From: Roseithermus sacchariphilus
GTDB taxonomy: Bacteria > Bacteroidota > Rhodothermia > Rhodothermales > MEBIC09517
DNA: 64,000 nucleotides
Direction: 5' to 3'
Assembly (NCBI GenBank): GCA_003285105.1
Contig: CP030158.1
Location: forward strand, 1,101,447-1,165,446
Under the pieces are notes generated by a model that saw only the letters and a program-made list of their open reading frames with translations, searched no databases and was not told the DNA's origin. A program made the translations under genes and the position numbers. Below, piece after piece: positions 56,087 to 64,000 of this stretch; the first letter of the stretch is position 1; every line of letters begins with the position of its first letter.

Positions 56087-56566
56087 ATGATTAGCCGACG
56101 AGAAGCGCGCGAGCGGGTCATGCAAGCGCTGTATGCGCGCGAACTGGCCGAGGGGGACGTTCAGCACGTCATCGACACCATCCTCCGTCCGCACCTCAAG
56201 GACGATCCGGGCAGTCTGGGTTTTGCCACGCGGCTCTTTCTGCGCTCGCTGGATCACGCCGAGGAGGCCGACCGGATCATCGCCGAGCACGTCAAGAACT
56301 GGGACGTCTCGCGCATCGCGCTCATCGACCGGTTGCTGCTACGCATGGCCATCTGCGAGTTTCTCGCGTTCGAGGACATCCCGCCCAAGGTGACGATCAA
56401 CGAGGCCATCGAAGTCGCCAAGAAGTACAGCACGCCTCGCAGCGGGCAATTCATCAACGGGATCCTCGACGCCGTGCTGTTGCAGCTTCAAGAGGAAGGG
56501 CGTCTCAAGAAGTCGGGCCGGGGTCTCGTCGGGATGGAGTCGCTACAGGGACGCACGGCCTCCTGA
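56087..56566 (+). CDS. nusB: Transcription antitermination factor NusB
   Basis: 159 residues from ATG 56087 (MISRREARERVMQALYARELAEGD). NusB forms a complex with NusE on boxA RNA for antitermination of rRNA operons. The family pattern is clear: SRREARERVMQALYA at the start, NWDVSRIALIDRLLLRMAICEFL and PPKVTINEAIEVAKKYSTPRSGQFINGILDAV. Length is close to the usual 130-160. The 111-residue-long in-frame stretch upstream is rejected because it overlaps the divergent comEC side and is Arg-rich. The following phosphatase gene is 47 bases downstream on the same strand. Confidence 0.95.
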   Translation: MISRREARERVMQALYARELAEGDVQHVIDTILRPHLKDDPGSLGFATRLFLRSLDHAEEADRIIAEHVKNWDVSRIALIDRLLLRMAICEFLAFEDIPPKVTINEAIEVAKKYSTPRSGQFINGILDAVLLQLQEEGRLKKSGRGLVGMESLQGRTAS

Positions 56567-56613
56567 TCGCGTCTCATCCGGTGTTCCGTTCGCTGGCCAG
56601 CTCGCGTATTCTC

Positions 56614-57276
56614 ATGGGCCTGATCGCCATTGGAGACATTCACGGCTGCGCTCGCACCCTCGATCGGCTGCTGGAGCGCCTGGCGCCGTCGGCCGATGAC
56701 CACCTCGTCTTCGTCGGAGACTACATCGACCGCGGGCCGGACTCGAACGGCGTCATCTCGCGGCTGCTGGCCCTGCGCGACCAGGTGCGCTGCACCTTCC
56801 TGCGCGGCAACCACGAGGCCCTCATGCTCGGGTACCTCGACCAGGGCGAGTACGACCTCTGGCACGTCAACGGCGGCGCGGCCACGCTGGACAGCTATGT
56901 CACCGATTCCGCCCACCGGCACGTGGACATCCCCACCGCCCACCTCGACTTCATCCGGTCGACGGCGCTCTACGCCGACACGCCGGACTTTTTCTTCGTC
57001 CATGCCGGTCTCAAGCCGCACCTGTCCATCGCGGAGAATCTGGCGCGGTACGACGAGGACGTGTTTCTGTGGGAGCGTGGGCATCTCCAGGCCCGGGAGC
57101 TGGCCTGGGAGAAATGCGTCGTCTGCGGGCACACGCCGCAGCCGGAACCCATCAACCGGGAGCGTCTCATCGCCATTGACACCGGTTGTGTTTATCATCT
57201 GCACCCGCAGTTGGGCCGTCTGACGGCCGTGCGGCTGCCCGAGCGTACGTTCGTCTCCGTGCCCTACGAGGGGTGA
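56614..57276 (+). CDS. PPP-family metallophosphatase (PrpA/ApaH-like)
   Basis: 220 residues from ATG 56614; a GTG at 56581 would add 11 residues. The five metal-site motifs of the serine/threonine phosphatase (PPP) superfamily are complete: GDIHG, GDYIDRGPDSNGV, LRGNHEALML, VHAGLKPHL and CGHTPQPEP. Both diadenosine tetraphosphatase (ApaH) and small bacterial protein phosphatases (PrpA/PrpB) share this signature. At about 220 residues it is closer to PrpA-like phosphatases; ApaH is usually about 275. Two cytoplasmic metal ions are expected. It probably forms a transcription unit with nusB. Confidence 0.88.
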   Translation: MGLIAIGDIHGCARTLDRLLERLAPSADDHLVFVGDYIDRGPDSNGVISRLLALRDQVRCTFLRGNHEALMLGYLDQGEYDLWHVNGGAATLDSYVTDSAHRHVDIPTAHLDFIRSTALYADTPDFFFVHAGLKPHLSIAENLARYDEDVFLWERGHLQARELAWEKCVVCGHTPQPEPINRERLIAIDTGCVYHLHPQLGRLTAVRLPERTFVSVPYEG

Positions 57277-57287
57277 CGGCCCGTTCG

Positions 57288-57821
57288 TCAGAGGCGGAAC
57301 CAGAAGCCGGCGCGCAGGAAGGGACGCTGGACGCCGGCTTCGGCGAAGAACTGCCGGCCGCCTCCGAAGGCGCTCGTGTAGCGGATGAAGGGCTCCAGGA
57401 ACAGGCTGAAGCGCTGGTTCTTGTCGGCCGGCGTCTCGTCGATGGCAAAGAAGAGCCCGGGGCCGAAGCGCAGGCCGAAGTCCAGGTCGTTGCCGGCGTA
57501 GAGGGTGCTGGAGAACAGCCGGGTGATGGCCAGGATGCGGACGGCCGCGCCGATGCCGGCGGCGATCTGGACGCTGCCCTCGCCTCCGGCAAACTGCGGG
57601 GAGGAGTCGACGTACAGGACGGCCTCGCGGGTGTACCAGCTACGCGGCGAGAGGTATCCGGCCTGCAGGCCGATGCCGGGCAACGCGGCCAGGCCCACCT
57701 GCAGCAGGGACGCGTCCCGGACGGGTGCCACGGGGGTCTGGGCGGCGGCCGGCATCGGCGCGGCCGACCCGGCCAGAGCGGCCACGCCGAGCATCAGCAG
57801 GAGGCGGTGCAGCGGTGCCAT
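57288..57821 (-). CDS. Small exported outer-membrane-type protein
   Basis: 177 residues from ATG 57821 ([20 protein letters not shown]), which has a signal peptide ending AAAQT; the longer frame upstream lies opposite the ychF gene start. The rest alternates short beta strands: [67 protein letters not shown], and ends [10 protein letters not shown] with a terminal hydrophobic strand as in outer-membrane beta-barrels. Unknown function. It converges with the phosphatase gene (12 bases apart) and is divergent from ychF. Confidence 0.75.
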   Translation of the reverse strand: MAPLHRLLLMLGVAALAGSAAPMPAAAQTPVAPVRDASLLQVGLAALPGIGLQAGYLSPRSWYTREAVLYVDSSPQFAGGEGSVQIAAGIGAAVRILAITRLFSSTLYAGNDLDFGLRFGPGLFFAIDETPADKNQRFSLFLEPFIRYTSAFGGGRQFFAEAGVQRPFLRAGFWFRL

Positions 57822-57921
57822 CGCAGAGGAACAATTCGGATCGAGGGTGATAGAGTGCGCCCGGGATTCCCGAGGGGGTCTCATCCGTACAGCCATCCAT
57901 GAGCATGCCAAGATAGCAACC

Positions 57922-59016
57922 ATGTCCCTACGGTGCGGCATCGTCGGGCTCCCGAACGTCGGAAAGTCGACCCTGTTCAACGCGCTGAGCAGCGCCGGCG
58001 CGGAGTCCGCCAACTATCCCTTCTGCACGATCGAGCCCAACGTGGGTGTGGTGCCGGTGCCGGATCCGCGGCTGGCGCGGCTGGCCGAACTGGCCGGGTC
58101 GGCGCGGGTGGTGCCCACCACCATCGAGTTCGTCGACATCGCCGGGCTGGTAGCCGGTGCTTCGAAAGGGGAGGGGCTCGGTAATCAGTTCCTCGCCCAC
58201 ATCCGCGAGGTCGATGCCATCATCCACGTCGTGCGCTGCTTCGAGGATGAGAACGTGGTGCACGTCTCCGGCTCCGTGGACCCCGCCCGGGACATCGAGA
58301 TCATCGAAACCGAATTGCTCCTGCGGGACCTGGACACCGTCGAGAAACGCATCGAGCGCACGGCCCGGCAGGCTAAGAGCGGCGACAAGAAGGTGCGGGA
58401 GGAGCTGGCCTTCTACGAGCGCCTGCAGGCGCACCTGAGCGCCGGCCGCCCGGCCCGCGGTTTCGAGGCGGCCGATGAGGAAGCGGCGTGGCTGCGGTCG
58501 CTGTTCCTGCTCACCTCCAAGCCCGTCCTCTACGCCGCCAACGTCAGCGAAGCCGACCTCCCCGACGGCAACGCCTACGTGGACGTCGTCCGGGAGATCG
58601 CGGCGAAGGAAGGCGCGCGCGTGGTCGTCGTCTGTGCCGAACTGGAAGCACAGATCGCCGAGCTGGACGAGGACGAACGGGCGGCGTTTCTGGAGGAGAT
58701 GGGGCTCGAAACGTCCAGCCTGGAGCGGCTCATCCGGGCGGCCTACGAGCTGCTCGGCCTCATCACGTTTTTCACGGCCGGGCCCAAAGAGACGCGCGCC
58801 TGGACCGTCCGCCGCGACACCCGCGCCCCCCAGGCCGCCGGCGTCATCCACACCGACTTCGAACGCGGCTTCATCCGGGCCGAAACCATCAAGTTCTCCG
58901 ACTACGACCGCCTCGGCAGCGAGGCGGCCGCCCGTGAGGCCGGCGCCATGCGCTCCGAAGGCAAAGACTACGTCGTCCAGGACGGGGACGTGATGCTGTT
59001 CCGCTTCAACGTCTGA
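57922..59016 (+). CDS. ychF: Ribosome-associated ATPase YchF/OLA1
   Basis: 364 residues, the exact usual length. N-terminal G domain with G1 [14 protein letters not shown] (9-22), G3 [21 protein letters not shown]4 region [10 protein letters not shown], and the C-terminal TGS domain (about 280-362, [39 protein letters not shown]). The altered G4 specificity (no NKxD) makes YchF an ATPase. It binds the 70S ribosome and is involved in stress and redox responses. The gene lies between two small outer-membrane-type protein genes on the opposite strand. Confidence 0.96.
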   Translation: MSLRCGIVGLPNVGKSTLFNALSSAGAESANYPFCTIEPNVGVVPVPDPRLARLAELAGSARVVPTTIEFVDIAGLVAGASKGEGLGNQFLAHIREVDAIIHVVRCFEDENVVHVSGSVDPARDIEIIETELLLRDLDTVEKRIERTARQAKSGDKKVREELAFYERLQAHLSAGRPARGFEAADEEAAWLRSLFLLTSKPVLYAANVSEADLPDGNAYVDVVREIAAKEGARVVVVCAELEAQIAELDEDERAAFLEEMGLETSSLERLIRAAYELLGLITFFTAGPKETRAWTVRRDTRAPQAAGVIHTDFERGFIRAETIKFSDYDRLGSEAAAREAGAMRSEGKDYVVQDGDVMLFRFNV

Positions 59017-59081
59017 AAAAGCCGCCTTTCGCCCCGGACCGCTCACCCGTTTTCTCCGTCTGCGGCGAGGGGACTGCCGGC

Positions 59082-59810
59082 TCAGAACAGGCGGCCGAAG
59101 GTCAGGCTGATGGTCGGTGTGCCGAAGCCGTGCTGGCGGGGCTGCACGGCCGGTTCGAGGAGCTGCACGCCGTCGAACACGTAGCTGAAGGCATAGCCCA
59201 GCCGGATGCCCTGCGTCATCCGCCGGCTCAGCCCGAAGTGCGCGCCGAGCGCGATCATCCCGCCGTAGCCGAGGCGGAACGTCCCGCGTGGCAGCGCCCC
59301 GATGGAGTCGTAGGTGCGCTCTTCGGCGTCCCGGAGGCCGTTGCCGTTCGCGTCGTCGAAGTACGGGTATTCCCAGCCGAGCGTCGGGCCGGTGATGATC
59401 TGGAGGTACGGCCGGAAGTTGTCCTGGATGGATTCCTGGAAGAGGCGGCGTTGCAGGCCGATCTGGATCGGCATCATCAGGAAAAAGTTGGCCTTGCGCG
59501 GGATGGAGCGCCGCCCGAAGAAATCGAAGAACACGACCTCGCGCTCGTCCTTGCCCGCGGCCAGGCTCAGCTCCAGGCTGAACGAGGTGACCCGGCTCAG
59601 CGCCCGGTGGTAGTATCCGCCCAGCCCGAAGCCGCTGTTGGTCAGCAGCACGGTGAACCCCATGCCGCTGCCGTAGGGGTTGAGCCGTGCGGCGCGTTCG
59701 CCGTCGGGGGCCTGCGCCCGGACCGACGCGGCAAGCAGCCCGCCGGCGAGCATCAGCAGCCCCAGCGCGGCGGATGCGCTTCGAAGCCATCGGAACGCGC
59801 GGATACCCAT
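59082..59810 (-). CDS. Exported outer-membrane beta-barrel-like protein
   Basis: 242 residues with a signal peptide (about 1-32, ending ASVRAQ). Alternating hydrophobic strands with aromatic residues (GMGFTVLLTNSGFGLGGYYHRALS, FSLELSLAAGKDEREVVFFDFF, LGYGGMIALGAHFGLSRRMTQGIRLGYAFSYVFDG) and the C-terminal ISLTFGRLF are typical of outer-membrane barrels. An acidic loop DDANGNGLRDAEE has the pattern of a calcium-binding loop. Function unknown. It converges with ychF across 65 bases. Confidence 0.78.
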   Translation of the reverse strand: MGIRAFRWLRSASAALGLLMLAGGLLAASVRAQAPDGERAARLNPYGSGMGFTVLLTNSGFGLGGYYHRALSRVTSFSLELSLAAGKDEREVVFFDFFGRRSIPRKANFFLMMPIQIGLQRRLFQESIQDNFRPYLQIITGPTLGWEYPYFDDANGNGLRDAEERTYDSIGALPRGTFRLGYGGMIALGAHFGLSRRMTQGIRLGYAFSYVFDGVQLLEPAVQPRQHGFGTPTISLTFGRLF

Positions 59811-59939
59811 CTGGTGGACGGTCTGGCGAGACGCAACGGGGACTCGGGAGCCTACCCGAGGCGCACGGGTTTGTTCTGACTGCCGTATCCTGCCGTCATC
59901 TCCGCCGTCCCGATTCCGATCACCATCCCTCCACGCGCC

Positions 59940-60767
59940 ATGCCTGCCTGCCTCGTCCGCCGCCTCTCCCTGCCGCTGGTGCTAGCCGCCGGGCTGCTCC
60001 TCGCCGGCTGTGCCGCCGAACCCGAAAGCCCGTCCGATGCCGCCTCCGCCGGCATCGTGCCCGCCACCCGTGCCGACTCCATCGCCCTGAAGGTCTACGA
60101 AGCGCACGGCGGCCCCGAGGCCTGGGCGTCCGTGCCGTACCTCCGGTTCGATTTCGCCTTCGGCCAGGGCGGCCAGCGGCAGCGCATCGCCAGCCACCTG
60201 TGGGACCGCCACACCGGGGCCTACCGCGTCGAGTGGACACGCGGGACCGACTCCACGTACGTGGCGCTTTTCAACGTCAACCACCACCGCGACGGCCAGG
60301 TGTACCTGAACGGCGAGCCCGTGCCCGCCACGCAGAACGCCGAGCTGCTCGAACAGGCCTACCGCCGTTTCATCAACGACACGTACTGGATGCTCATGCC
60401 GGTGAAGCTGTTCGACCCCGGTGTGCAGCGCGCCTACGTCCCGGATTCCTCCGATGCCGACACCGACGTGATCCGGCTGTCGTTCGAGCAGGTGGGCCTC
60501 ACGCCGGGCGATCAGTACTGGGTCTACGTGGACCGGACCACCGGGCGCGTGAAGGAATGGGCCTTCGTCCTCCAGAGCGGCAACCGGGGCCGTTTCGCCT
60601 GGACGGCCTACGAGGAATTCGACACGCCGGCCGGCCCCATCGCCATCGCCACCGCCAAGCCGGCCATCGGAGCCGACCGGACGCTGTACACGGACCGGGT
60701 GGAGGTGCTGACGGAGGTGCCCGCGGACCTGTTCACCGACCCCCGCCCCCGTCTCGTGACGGAGTAG
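59940..60767 (+). CDS. Lipoprotein of unknown function (possibly DUF6503-like)
   Basis: 275 residues with a lipoprotein leader (RRLSLPLVLAAGLLLAGC, lipobox LLAGC). Mature sequence begins with an Asp/Ser/Ala linker. The body has VYEAHGGPEAWASVPYLRFDFAFG, HTGAYRVEWTRGTDSTYVALFNVN, a beta-rich pattern reminiscent of LolA/LppM-like barrels or the DUF6503 family of Bacteroidota, a resemblance only. It is 46 bases upstream of the LolC/E-type permease gene on the same strand, so a role in lipoprotein traffic or membrane maintenance is possible but unproved. Confidence 0.8.
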   Translation: MPACLVRRLSLPLVLAAGLLLAGCAAEPESPSDAASAGIVPATRADSIALKVYEAHGGPEAWASVPYLRFDFAFGQGGQRQRIASHLWDRHTGAYRVEWTRGTDSTYVALFNVNHHRDGQVYLNGEPVPATQNAELLEQAYRRFINDTYWMLMPVKLFDPGVQRAYVPDSSDADTDVIRLSFEQVGLTPGDQYWVYVDRTTGRVKEWAFVLQSGNRGRFAWTAYEEFDTPAGPIAIATAKPAIGADRTLYTDRVEVLTEVPADLFTDPRPRLVTE

Positions 60768-60813
60768 CCGGAGCCCACCCGCCGTCTCGCTCGCATCCAT
60801 CGCCCTGCCCCTC

Positions 60814-62079
60814 GTGGACTATCGGCTCCTCATCGCCCGGCGGTATCTGATCAGCCCGCGGCAGGTCACGCTGATCTCCGTCATCACCGGCATCTCGATG
60901 GCCGGGGTGGCGCTCGGCGTGGCCGCGCTGATCGTGGTGCTCTCGGTGATGAACGGGTTTTACGACTTCGTGCGGGATCTGCTCGTTTCCCTCGACCCCC
61001 ACGTGCGCATCGAGCGCGTCGGGGAACGGGGGTTTGCCGGGGCCGACTCGCTGATGGCCGTGGCCCGGTCGATCCCTCACGTGGAGCAGGCCACCGCCTA
61101 CGTGGAGGGCAAGGCCCTGCTGGTCCACGGCACCGGCCGAGACGCCAGCCGGGTCGTCATCGTGCGCGGCGTGGATCCGGCGACGCTCACCGGGGTGAGT
61201 GACGTCGCCGCCCGCACGGGCTTCGGCTCGTTCGACCTGGGGCGGCGCAACGGGCGGCCGGGCATCGTGCTGGGGATGAGCCTGGGGCAGCGGCTGGCGC
61301 TGCTGCCCGGCACCGACACGCGCCCCGCCAGCGAGGTGGCCCTGCTCTCGGCCCCCGGCATCGAACGCATGCTCTCGCAGCCGTTCGGGGGGGTGCCCCT
61401 GGCCCGGTTCGAGGTGCGCGGCCTGTTCGAGCTGGAGCAGACCTACGACGAAACCCACGTCTTCATCAGCCTGGAGGACGCCCAGCGGCTGTTTCGCATG
61501 GAGGGCCGCGTCTCCGGCGTCGAGCTGCGGCTGGACGACCTCGGGCACGCCGGGGCGGTCAAAGCCCTCCTGCAGCAGCGCCTCGACCCGAACCGCTTCT
61601 CCGTGCGCACCTGGTACGACCTGCAGCAGTCCCTCTACGACGTCATGCAGCTGGAGAAGTGGGGGGCCTCCGCCATCTTGATTCTGATCGTCGTCGTGGC
61701 GGCCTTCAACATCATCGGCTCGCTCACCATGATCGTCATCGAGAAGCGCCACGACATCGGGGTGCTCCAGGCCATGGGGGTGTCGCCGCGCAACGTCCGC
61801 CGCATCTTCCTGACCGAGGGGCTGCTGATCGGCCTGATCGGCGCGGGCATCGGGCTCGTGCTGGGGCTGGGCATCGCCCTCTTGCAGCAGCACTTCGAGC
61901 TGGTCCCGCTGGCCGGCGCCGAGTCGTTCCTGATCGACGCCTACCCGGTTTCGATCCACGCGCTCGACGTCGTGCTCGTCGTCCTCGTGTCGATGCTGCT
62001 GTGCGTGCTGGCGGCGATCTACCCCGCGGTCCGGGCCGCTTCCATCGAGCCGGCCCGTGCGGTGCAGGTGGACGGCTGA
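60814..62079 (+). CDS. LolC/LolE-family lipoprotein-releasing ABC permease
   Basis: 421 residues from GTG 60814 (VDYRLLIARRYL). It has one N-terminal transmembrane segment (about 22-50: VITGISMAGVALGVAALIVVLSVMNGF), a periplasmic domain of about 210 residues (MacB-PCD-like), and three C-terminal segments (SAILILIVVVAAFNIIGSLTMIV, IGLIGAGIGLVLGLGIALL, VLVVLVSMLLCVLAAIYP) with the typical EKRHDIGVLQAMG coupling helix. It works with a LolD ATPase to release lipoproteins from the inner membrane. No LolD gene is adjacent. GTG was chosen because no ATG precedes the first segment. Confidence 0.9.
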   Translation: MDYRLLIARRYLISPRQVTLISVITGISMAGVALGVAALIVVLSVMNGFYDFVRDLLVSLDPHVRIERVGERGFAGADSLMAVARSIPHVEQATAYVEGKALLVHGTGRDASRVVIVRGVDPATLTGVSDVAARTGFGSFDLGRRNGRPGIVLGMSLGQRLALLPGTDTRPASEVALLSAPGIERMLSQPFGGVPLARFEVRGLFELEQTYDETHVFISLEDAQRLFRMEGRVSGVELRLDDLGHAGAVKALLQQRLDPNRFSVRTWYDLQQSLYDVMQLEKWGASAILILIVVVAAFNIIGSLTMIVIEKRHDIGVLQAMGVSPRNVRRIFLTEGLLIGLIGAGIGLVLGLGIALLQQHFELVPLAGAESFLIDAYPVSIHALDVVLVVLVSMLLCVLAAIYPAVRAASIEPARAVQVDG

Positions 62080-62341
62080 GAGGGGCGGGAGAAGGTTGCG
62101 GGCAAGATGGAAAACGCTGAATCCGCCCTTCAAACCACGTCCTTCGCGCTTGAACTCCCTCGTCGAAGCCACGCACGACGCCCGGAATTCGCCGGGCTCT
62201 CATGCGGCGTACCGGGATCGGGGTGGCATTATTGATTCGATTCCCTGATTATCCGGTGTTCCGAGCGGCCGTGGTCGTGCCCGGTGCGTCCGGCCCTGCC
62301 TGCGGGGGGCGTTCTCTCACAACCGTCTGCACAGTACGCGT

Positions 62342-63169
62342 ATGGTCCACAAGCAATTCAACATGGTCGGCATCCCGGAGCGTCCGGCGAAGCCTCGTCC
62401 CGAGGGGCTCACCCTCATGCTGGACAAGGGCCTCTCGGCCCGGCAGGTGGAGGACGTGCTAGACGTCGCCGCCGAGTACATCGACCTGGTCAAGCTGGGC
62501 TGGGGCACGGCGGTGATCACCCCCGGGCTGGAGCGGAAGCTGGCCATCTACCGGGCGGCCGACGTGCCGGTGTATTTCGGCGGTTCGCTGTTCGAGGCCT
62601 TCTATCTGCGTCGCCAGTTCGACACCTATCGCCGCCTGCTCGACCACCTGGGCATCCGTCACGTCGAGGTGTCCGATGGGTCGCTGGAGATGGCACGGGA
62701 TGAGAAGCTCGGGTGCATCCACGTGCTGTCCCGGGATTTCACCGTGCTGAGCGAGGTCGGGTCGAAGGACAAGGACACGATCATGCCGCCGTACAAGTGG
62801 GTCAAGTACATTCAGCAGGAGCTGGAGGCCGGCAGCTGGAAGGTGATCTGCGAGGCCCGGGAGAGCGGCACGGCCGGCATCTTCCGCCCCAACGGGGAGA
62901 TTCGCTCCGGCCTGGTCGACGAGATCGTCGACCTGATCGACCGCCGTCTCATCATCTTCGAGGCGCCGCAGAAGGCGCAGCAGGTCTGGTTCATCAAGCA
63001 CTCCGGGCCGAACGTCAACCTGGGCAACATCAGCCCGGAGGAGGTGATCCCGCTGGAGACGCTGCGCCTGGGGCTCCGTGCGGATACCATGTTCGACTTT
63101 TACCGGGAGGACGAGGCGGCCCCGGTTCGCCCTCATCTCAACGGGGACGACGCCGGCGGACCTGGCTGA
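62342..63169 (+). CDS. comA: Phosphosulfolactate synthase, ComA type
   Basis: 275 residues. The family adds sulfite to phosphoenolpyruvate to give phosphosulfolactate, the first step of coenzyme M synthesis in methanogens and of sulfolactate synthesis in some bacteria. It folds as a TIM barrel; the pattern is clear: GLTLMLDKGLSARQVEDVLDVAAEYIDLVKLGWGTAVI, VYFGGSLFEAF, HVEVSDGSLEM, VGSKD, MPPYKWVKYIQQELEAGSWKVICEARESGTAGIF, and FEAPQKAQQVWFIKHSGPNVNLGNI. No other coenzyme M genes are nearby, so the product more likely feeds sulfolactate, cysteate or sulfonolipid formation. It is separated by 262 bases from the LolC/E gene and by 268 from rpmB; both gaps show nothing recognisable. Confidence 0.9.
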   Translation: MVHKQFNMVGIPERPAKPRPEGLTLMLDKGLSARQVEDVLDVAAEYIDLVKLGWGTAVITPGLERKLAIYRAADVPVYFGGSLFEAFYLRRQFDTYRRLLDHLGIRHVEVSDGSLEMARDEKLGCIHVLSRDFTVLSEVGSKDKDTIMPPYKWVKYIQQELEAGSWKVICEARESGTAGIFRPNGEIRSGLVDEIVDLIDRRLIIFEAPQKAQQVWFIKHSGPNVNLGNISPEEVIPLETLRLGLRADTMFDFYREDEAAPVRPHLNGDDAGGPG

Positions 63170-63437
63170 CGCCGCCTGCCCGCGCCGGGGCGACGAACCG
63201 GGCCGGGGGCCGGCGGAAACATTTCGCCCCGGCGGCGGCTACAACGGCGGTCGTTCATCAAGAATTCCCGGCCGGGGCGGTTTCAGGGCCCGTATGCGGC
63301 TTGATCCGCAGGGCAGGGCGTGCCTATATTTTCAGGCTCCCGGTGTCCTGGCCTGAACGGTGAGAAGGCGCCGGCACACGCCCGGGAACGGACCGGGGCA
63401 CCCTCGCGGAACGCGCACAGTCAAAGCATCGATAGAC

Positions 63438-63674
63438 ATGGCACGCAGAGATCAGTTGACGGGCAAGGGCCCCCGGGCGGGCAACCACGTGTCCCACGCC
63501 AACAACAAGGCCAAGCGTCGTTTCGACGTGAACCTGCAGAAGAAGCGGTTCTACATTCCGAGCGAGGATCGCTGGATCACGCTGCGGGTGTCGGCCAAGA
63601 CGCTCAAGACGATCAACCGGAAAGGCATCGAAGCCGTGTTGAAGGATGCGCGCGCCCGCGGCGTGCGCGTCTGA
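63438..63674 (+). CDS. rpmB: Large-subunit ribosomal protein bL28
   Basis: 78 residues from ATG 63438 ([34 protein letters not shown]). The bL28 pattern is complete, with [21 protein letters not shown] and [24 protein letters not shown]. First gene of a ribosomal operon with rpmG and the DUF4295 gene. No CxxC zinc motif is present, so this is the zinc-independent form. The preceding 268-base gap presumably contains the promoter, but no element is convincing. Confidence 0.97.
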   Translation: MARRDQLTGKGPRAGNHVSHANNKAKRRFDVNLQKKRFYIPSEDRWITLRVSAKTLKTINRKGIEAVLKDARARGVRV

Positions 63675-63705
63675 GACAGCCCGGCCGGGCCGATAAGGAT
63701 CTGCC

Positions 63706-63711
63706 AGGAGG
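63706..63711 (+). promoter_or_regulatory. Shine-Dalgarno site of rpmG
   Basis: AGGAGG, nine bases before the rpmG ATG. A full-length match to the anti-Shine-Dalgarno sequence is notable because most genes in Bacteroidota do not use one. Confidence 0.85.
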
Positions 63712-63720
63712 GATCAGATT

Positions 63721-63894
63721 ATGGCAAAGAAAGGTAAAGACATCCGCACCAAGGTCATTCTGGAGTGCACCGAGGCGCCGGGGACGTCCCGCTATGCGAC
63801 GATGAAGAACCGGCGCAACACGACGGAGCGGCTGGAGTTGAGGAAATACAATCCGGTGCTGCGCAAGCACACGCTGCATCGGGAAATCAAATGA
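63721..63894 (+). CDS. rpmG: Large-subunit ribosomal protein bL33
   Basis: 57 residues from ATG 63721 ([25 protein letters not shown]), close to the 50-60 residues usual for bL33. The family pattern is [30 protein letters not shown] at the C-terminus. The single Cys in LECTE has no partner, so the four-cysteine zinc ribbon is missing (zinc-independent form). 46 bases after rpmB; 17 bases before the DUF4295 gene, each with its own AGGAGG. Confidence 0.97.
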   Translation: MAKKGKDIRTKVILECTEAPGTSRYATMKNRRNTTERLELRKYNPVLRKHTLHREIK

Positions 63895-63897
63895 GCC

Positions 63898-63903
63898 AGG
63901 AGG
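63898..63903 (+). promoter_or_regulatory. Shine-Dalgarno site of the DUF4295 gene
   Basis: AGGAGG, eight bases before ATG 63912; it begins four bases after the rpmG stop codon TGA (63892-63894). Confidence 0.8.
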
Positions 63904-63911
63904 TTTGAACC

Positions 63912-64000
63912 ATGGCCAAGAAAGTCAGCAAGAACCAGCGTACCGACCGTGGGAAGAACAACACGGCGAAGAACATGGTGAAGATCGTCGTGTCGGAGAA
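63912..64000 (+). CDS. DUF4295 protein (probable bL38), cut by window edge
   Basis: 29 codons are visible from ATG 63912 (MAKKVSKNQRTDRGKNNTAKN, then MVKIVVSE). The short basic sequence and position directly after rpmG match DUF4295, a protein of about 50 residues found in Bacteroidota. I recall that it was seen as an extra large-subunit ribosomal protein called bL38 in a Flavobacterium ribosome structure; this identification is from memory. The rest of the gene lies beyond the window. Confidence 0.85.
   Translation, partial: MAKKVSKNQRTDRGKNNTAKNMVKIVVSE

Noticed and set aside
56581-56613. GTG start for the PPP phosphatase
   Set aside because: It adds 11 residues before the conserved GDIHG region without a better ribosome site; ATG 56614 was preferred, though not excluded.
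62080-62341. A small RNA or riboswitch upstream of the ComA-type gene
   Set aside because: No conserved structure or known riboswitch core could be recognised by eye.
63190-63250. Rho-independent terminator after the ComA-type gene
   Set aside because: Only imperfect GC-rich pairing with no T-tract, common by chance at this GC content.

Overview
The window is GC-rich (roughly two-thirds or more G+C by eye), densely coded chromosomal DNA from a member of the Rhodothermota/Bacteroidota, most likely a Rhodothermales relative. The evidence is: two proteins with type IX secretion (T9SS) C-terminal sorting domains (YPNPF... GRRVA/GREVA... GLYVYRL/GLYFYQL), a TonB-dependent receptor with a carboxypeptidase-regulatory-like N-terminus, the order rpmB-rpmG-DUF4295 typical of this phylum, many exported beta-barrel and lipoprotein genes, and a ComA-type phosphosulfolactate synthase. 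No phage, insertion sequence, CRISPR array, rRNA or tRNA was recognised.

Layout. 1-8.4 kb: mostly exported proteins (an inositol-phosphatase family enzyme cut by the window edge, an esterase with an extra N-terminal domain, a DNRLRE-T9SS protein, a class A beta-lactamase-like hydrolase, a membrane-anchored diheme/FG-GAP protein, a secreted unknown, an LmbE-like deacetylase). 8.5-20.6 kb: a P1B-4-like metal ATPase, a DUF3095 protein, a GAF histidine kinase, a diheme cytochrome c, a lipoprotein serpin, a BlaI/BlaR1-like regulatory pair with a readable promoter and palindromic operator, trmB, a Tat-signal protein and a sulfurtransferase. 20.7-27.3 kb: O-methyltransferase, biotin carboxylase, J-domain chaperone, YhbY, Nudix and an alpha-oxoamine synthase. 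27.3-38.9 kb: two large sensor kinases, a frameshifted ABC exporter, an RDD protein, an M14 peptidase and a DUF2911 lipoprotein. 39-43.4 kb: a perfect 207-bp tandem duplication at the 3' end of recJ, a MurG-like glycosyltransferase and an LpxH-like phosphatase. 43.5-49.7 kb: a T9SS protein made of two nearly identical 440-residue halves, downstream of a TonB-dependent receptor. 49.9-52.7 kb: an MFS transporter and pgi.

The most important non-coding feature is the 655-bp gap between pgi and comEC (52734-53388). It carries a cluster of DnaA boxes (two perfect, several with one mismatch). A box pair is followed directly by a short GC block, a DnaA-trio-like run (CTACTACTACCTGCTAC) and an AT-rich tract. 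This is the layout of a bacterial origin unwinding region, so I call it a candidate chromosomal oriC. After it come comEC, nusB, a PPP phosphatase, ychF between two small outer-membrane-type proteins, a lipoprotein-LolC/E pair, comA-type synthase, and the start of the rpmB-rpmG-DUF4295 operon.

A second non-coding theme is a family of degenerate 7-bp tandem repeats (units of the form CTnnnnG or its complement, plus a GGCGAGG/CGCCCCT variant) in at least four intergenic gaps. Functional links between distant genes (for example the oxoamine synthase and the ComA-type enzyme in sulfonolipid synthesis) are inferences and are marked as such.
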